The notes under the pieces were generated by a model, which was given only the letters and a program-made list of their open reading frames with translations, made no database searches and had not been told where the DNA came from. This document shows, piece by piece, positions 62,001-64,000 of a stretch of 64,000 nucleotides of DNA (position 1 is the first letter of the stretch; every line of letters starts with the position of its first letter). Origin of the DNA: Zoogloeaceae bacterium (lineage in GTDB: Bacteria; Pseudomonadota; Gammaproteobacteria; Burkholderiales; Rhodocyclaceae); the NCBI GenBank assembly GCA_016791005.1, contig JAEUNY010000002.1, positions 1 to 64,000 of the forward strand. Direction: 5' to 3'. The translations under genes and the position numbers were made by a program.

Positions 62001-64000
62001 CCCGGGCTACCCGACGGAGCAGGAGCTCGTCACCGCTCTGGTGGGCGGCCAGGCCCGGCGGCCTCGCCCGACGGTGGCCAAGACCGAACTGGCGGTGTCG
62101 GTGCGGGCGGCGGATCTACGCTTCATCCATCAGCCGGTTTTGTGCGGGCATTACGAGGACGACCCGATCTCCGGTGCCGAGCGGGTCATCGATCAGGCCC
62201 TGGTGGACGGCGCCCTGACCCAGCGGGTGCGGCTCGGGGTCCATGCCGGGGCCCTCGGCACTGCCTCGGTGGTGCTGATGCCGCGGGGGCGGGAGGAGAT
62301 CCTGCGTGGAACCGGGCGGGGGGCGCTGGTGGTCGGGCTGGGCGAGTTCGGCAAGCTCAGCACCAGCGACATCACCGAGACGGTGCGCGCCGGCGTGTTG
62401 CGCCTGCTGCTCCTCGCTGCGGACTGCCAGGCCGAGAAGTCCCAGGCGGCCGGTTGCGGCGAACCGGTTGCTCTGCGCTTGGCAAGTCTCCTGATCGGCC
62501 ACAATTCCACTACCTACATCGCGGTGGAAGATGCGGTGGCGGCGGTCACCCTCGGCGTCATGCTGGCCAATCACCACTTCGCCCGCGGGCGTGGCCGAGA
62601 CCGGCCCACCGTGCAGGTTGGTGCCCTGGAGTTCGTCGAGTTGTACCAGGATGTGGCCCTCACGGCGGCGCGGGCGGTGGCGGACCTGCCCCGGGCCCTG
62701 GCCAACCGCGTCCAGGAACTCGGGGTGGTGCTGCGGCCGGCGGAGGAGTTGGCCTACGGCGACGGCGTGCGTCAGCGTTTGTCGGTGAGCGTGGGGGCCA
62801 ACTACTGGCCGCGGCTCATGGTCACCGACGCGGATCGGGCGGACGATGGTTGCTCGCCGGAGTGCTACCGGCTGCGCGTTCAGTCGCCCATTCCGCCGGA
62901 AACCGTGGCCCAGATCCTGGCCCTCCACGGTCATGCGCCGTCTCCGGCGGGCGCCGCTCCCAGCGTGGTGCTGGGGGGCGAATTCGTTGGCGTCGCGCCG
63001 CCTGCGGGTCCGCGCTATCCGAATCGGCTGCGCTTCCTCTACCTGTCCGAGCGGGCGCGGGCGGAGGCCGTGGTGCAGCAGCGCCAGCCCGGGCTCGTGG
63101 AGAAACTGGTCGCGGCGGAGATCGCCAGCACCGTGCATAACCCCGAGGTGGGGATCGGCCGCACCTTGTTCCACCTTCTCGTGCCGCTGGACTTCAAGGC
63201 GGCGGCGCGGGATGCGGGCAATCTCCTCCTGGTGGTGGATGGTTACACCGCCAACCTGCCCTGGGAGATGCTGGTGGCCGACGGCGAACCCCTGGTCCTC
63301 AGGACCCGGCTGGTCCGCCAGCTTGCCAGCACCCGCTTCCGCCAGTCGGTGCGCACCGCCCACCGCAAGACCGCCTACGTGATCCGCAACCCCGCCACCG
63401 ACGGCTACTTCCGTGAGTTCGGCGGATCGCGGCCGGTGCCTGCCGACGATCGCCTGCGCAATCTTCCCGGGGCCGAGGCGGAGGGGGATGGGCTGTCCAA
63501 CCTGCTCACCGGCTTCGGCTATCAGGTCACTGATGCGCCGGCCGGCAGCGCGGCGGCCGACGTGGTGGGGCGCCTCTTCCAGAACCCCTACCGCATTCTG
63601 ATCGTGTCGGCCCACGGGGTCTTCCAGGTCACCGATCGCCAGGGCCAGACCCGCAGCGGCGTGGTGCTCTCCGACGGCATCCTGCTGACCGCGGCCGAGG
63701 TGGGGCAGATGGAGGTGGTGCCGGAGGTGGTCTTCCTCTCCTGCTGTAATCTGGGGCGCACTGATGCCGATGCCGGGTACGCCCCCAACCGCCTGGCGTA
63801 CAGCCTCGCGCGGGAACTGATCGAGATGGGCGTGCGCTGCGTGGTGGCCGCCGGCTGGGAGGTGGATGACGCCGCGGCCCAGACCTTCTCCATGACCTTC
63901 TTCCAGCGCTTCGTCGGCCGCAACGATACCTTCGGTCAGGCGATCTTCGAGGCCCGGCGGGCCTGCCACGACGCCCACCGGGGGCATAACACCTGGGGCG
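59041..64000 (+). CDS. Giant protein with two alpha/beta-hydrolase domains and a CHAT protease domain, incomplete at the window end
   Basis: An open frame of 1653 codons without a stop to the window end. The first hydrolase domain (about residues 225-560) has FIHGTGSHTLGAF, nucleophile Ser298 in THSRGG and VNHFHYF. A second, LCAT/PGAP1-like lipase domain (about 605-970) has YIPGIMGSNLEV, Ser717 in LAHSMGGL and a His in LIPADHSDMV. A conserved middle region follows (about 1015-1370, with IHQPVLCGHYEDDPISGAE). A CHAT domain ends what is visible, with His1525 in IVSAHGVF and Cys1569 in FLSCCNLG. So lipid- or ester-cutting and peptide-cutting activities sit in one chain beside a caspase gene. The C terminus is missing. 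Confidence 0.85.
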   Translation, partial: MPDQRRRLKLPLAAPQDPNAPKDLPETLVLPGSRAGGAAAVPLLPGVKVVESWDLAPAARSGDAPAAGAVDDEEALLALEAADGTTVFIRADKLFDDIGRVRPELLAADGSVDLAGFRDAEGASRGLGDWLWRRVSRLEVGADDVEALARDNLQDWLADKALDALAEKYGRDKVLILSGLGGKALMAAIESKLAGPPGLYRWNGGALQPEDRCPPEDPRLAGWGEAPALVFIHGTGSHTLGAFGDLRGSPEWNALAETFGDRIYGFEHPTFSASPIENALALAKTLPDGARISLVTHSRGGLVGDLLCLGGYTQDAQARVAEYRRQPRPDEVEAEEKDKTDALRSIREAVAAEEQAQLAELYAVLSKKNFVIQRYVRVAAPAAGTALLSDNLEVFLSGLLTLVRKASSWVAGAGVGWAAGLVSGGLAAPTAAKAAETAVNQGLAFLSRVVLEIARQRLAPQTVPGIEAMLPDSPLGTFLARAGRRQGVAMAVIAGDVEGSGILKRIGVMFTDWMFFDRADNDLVVDTASMYGGLARDGARTLFDQGPEVNHFHYFRNPRTRGALRSWLVTRNPADLPGWESFPPPAPAVSGARAAPPADNTRPVVIYIPGIMGSNLEVRRRKPEVAGSGDRIWLDFLDLAGGGLREIAMGTAGVCPDDVVDLAYGRLARYLEQKHRVIRHAYDWRHSNRDQGVKLAEVVEAALKAHPDQPIRILAHSMGGLVTRSMIAQRPDLWEAIVARPGGRLIMLGTPNHGSHLMVETLLGKSDTMRMLARLDLANGMQAVLDIVAGFPGALQLLPQPGFRDVGKPASRDWQNPESWTELAQFNNDFWFGRKLGGRPLGEDLAEARKFWALVSDEAEDAAAPQGRARPIAHTDRIAYVFGQAPNTPCGIQIQKDGSGQPKGIVMLGTPEGDGSVSWDSGRLDWLPPENYWLIPADHSDMVNTESHFGAIEELLASGRSTRLARPPAARGEGVAAPVRPYNPGPIPGYPTEQELVTALVGGQARRPRPTVAKTELAVSVRAADLRFIHQPVLCGHYEDDPISGAERVIDQALVDGALTQRVRLGVHAGALGTASVVLMPRGREEILRGTGRGALVVGLGEFGKLSTSDITETVRAGVLRLLLLAADCQAEKSQAAGCGEPVALRLASLLIGHNSTTYIAVEDAVAAVTLGVMLANHHFARGRGRDRPTVQVGALEFVELYQDVALTAARAVADLPRALANRVQELGVVLRPAEELAYGDGVRQRLSVSVGANYWPRLMVTDADRADDGCSPECYRLRVQSPIPPETVAQILALHGHAPSPAGAAPSVVLGGEFVGVAPPAGPRYPNRLRFLYLSERARAEAVVQQRQPGLVEKLVAAEIASTVHNPEVGIGRTLFHLLVPLDFKAAARDAGNLLLVVDGYTANLPWEMLVADGEPLVLRTRLVRQLASTRFRQSVRTAHRKTAYVIRNPATDGYFREFGGSRPVPADDRLRNLPGAEAEGDGLSNLLTGFGYQVTDAPAGSAAADVVGRLFQNPYRILIVSAHGVFQVTDRQGQTRSGVVLSDGILLTAAEVGQMEVVPEVVFLSCCNLGRTDADAGYAPNRLAYSLARELIEMGVRCVVAAGWEVDDAAAQTFSMTFFQRFVGRNDTFGQAIFEARRACHDAHRGHNTWG

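Noticed and set aside
58954-63987. Minus-strand open frames of 976 and 623 codons
   Set aside because: They lie opposite the lipase-lipase-CHAT frame, have no recognisable domains, and are rich in Gly, Arg, His and Pro as expected of shadows in high-G+C DNA.

Overview
The window is G+C-rich, densely coded DNA that reads like a betaproteobacterial chromosome; Rhodocyclales-like is an inference from gene content (ectABCD-ectR, liv transporter, PPK2, mscL, ubiX, a glutaminase-STAS-cNMP fusion), not something proved here. No rRNA, tRNA or CRISPR array was recognised.

Layout. (1) 1-7.8 kb is a remnant of an integrative element: the C-terminal part of a tyrosine recombinase cut by an IS21-family element (596-3073), a truncated small gene on the other side of the IS, parA, an AlpA-type regulator, an element-associated hypothetical gene, a decayed AbiH-like fragment and a hipBA-like toxin-antitoxin pair. 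The two IS flanks belong to different genes on different strands and show no target duplication, so the locus has been rearranged. (2) 7.8-10.3 kb holds hydrolase, flavin reductase and mutY genes. (3) 10.3-19.4 kb is a minus-strand run of five genes: glutaminase-STAS-cNMP-binding fusion, FecR-TPR-outer-membrane-barrel protein, small Cys-rich secreted protein, CHASE2-cyclase and an HD phosphohydrolase. Together they look like an envelope-sensing cyclic-nucleotide circuit with maker, possible breaker and effector side by side. (4) 19.5-28.7 kb is mostly housekeeping: Lon-N-domain protein, CNNM/CorC protein, ubiX, nitronate monooxygenase, mscL, metallo-beta-lactamase, Bcr/CflA-type exporter, HAD phosphatase, ppk2. 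(5) 28.8-32.6 kb is a probable phosphate-starvation lipid-remodelling cluster: GT4, dgkA, GT4, PlcP-like phosphoesterase. Pho-box-like 11-bp repeats lie before both glycosyltransferases and before the divergent ppk2. (6) 32.6-36.9 kb carries a DUF4062-STAND ATPase-WD40 protein of the conflict/defence type, then a lipoprotein. (7) 36.9-45.9 kb contains an aldo/keto reductase, two MFS genes and the ectoine operon ectR-ectABCD with a coupled EhuB-like binding protein. (8) 46.1-49.8 kb is accessory: methyltransferase, brnTA toxin-antitoxin, a small hypothetical gene, a REP-like palindrome and a lower-G+C TIR-like protein. (9) 50-56 kb is a complete branched-chain amino-acid ABC transporter with two paralogous binding proteins. 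(10) 56.1-64 kb is a plus-strand run: two BamE-like lipoproteins, a PaiB-like flavoprotein, a small Cys-motif protein, a caspase-like peptidase, and an open frame of at least 1653 codons combining two alpha/beta-hydrolase domains and a C-terminal CHAT protease domain, running off the window end.

The three most unusual units are the cyclase/FecR/glutaminase operon, the caspase plus lipase-lipase-CHAT pair, and the Pho-box lipid-remodelling cluster. All functions are read from motifs and context by eye; no database search was run.
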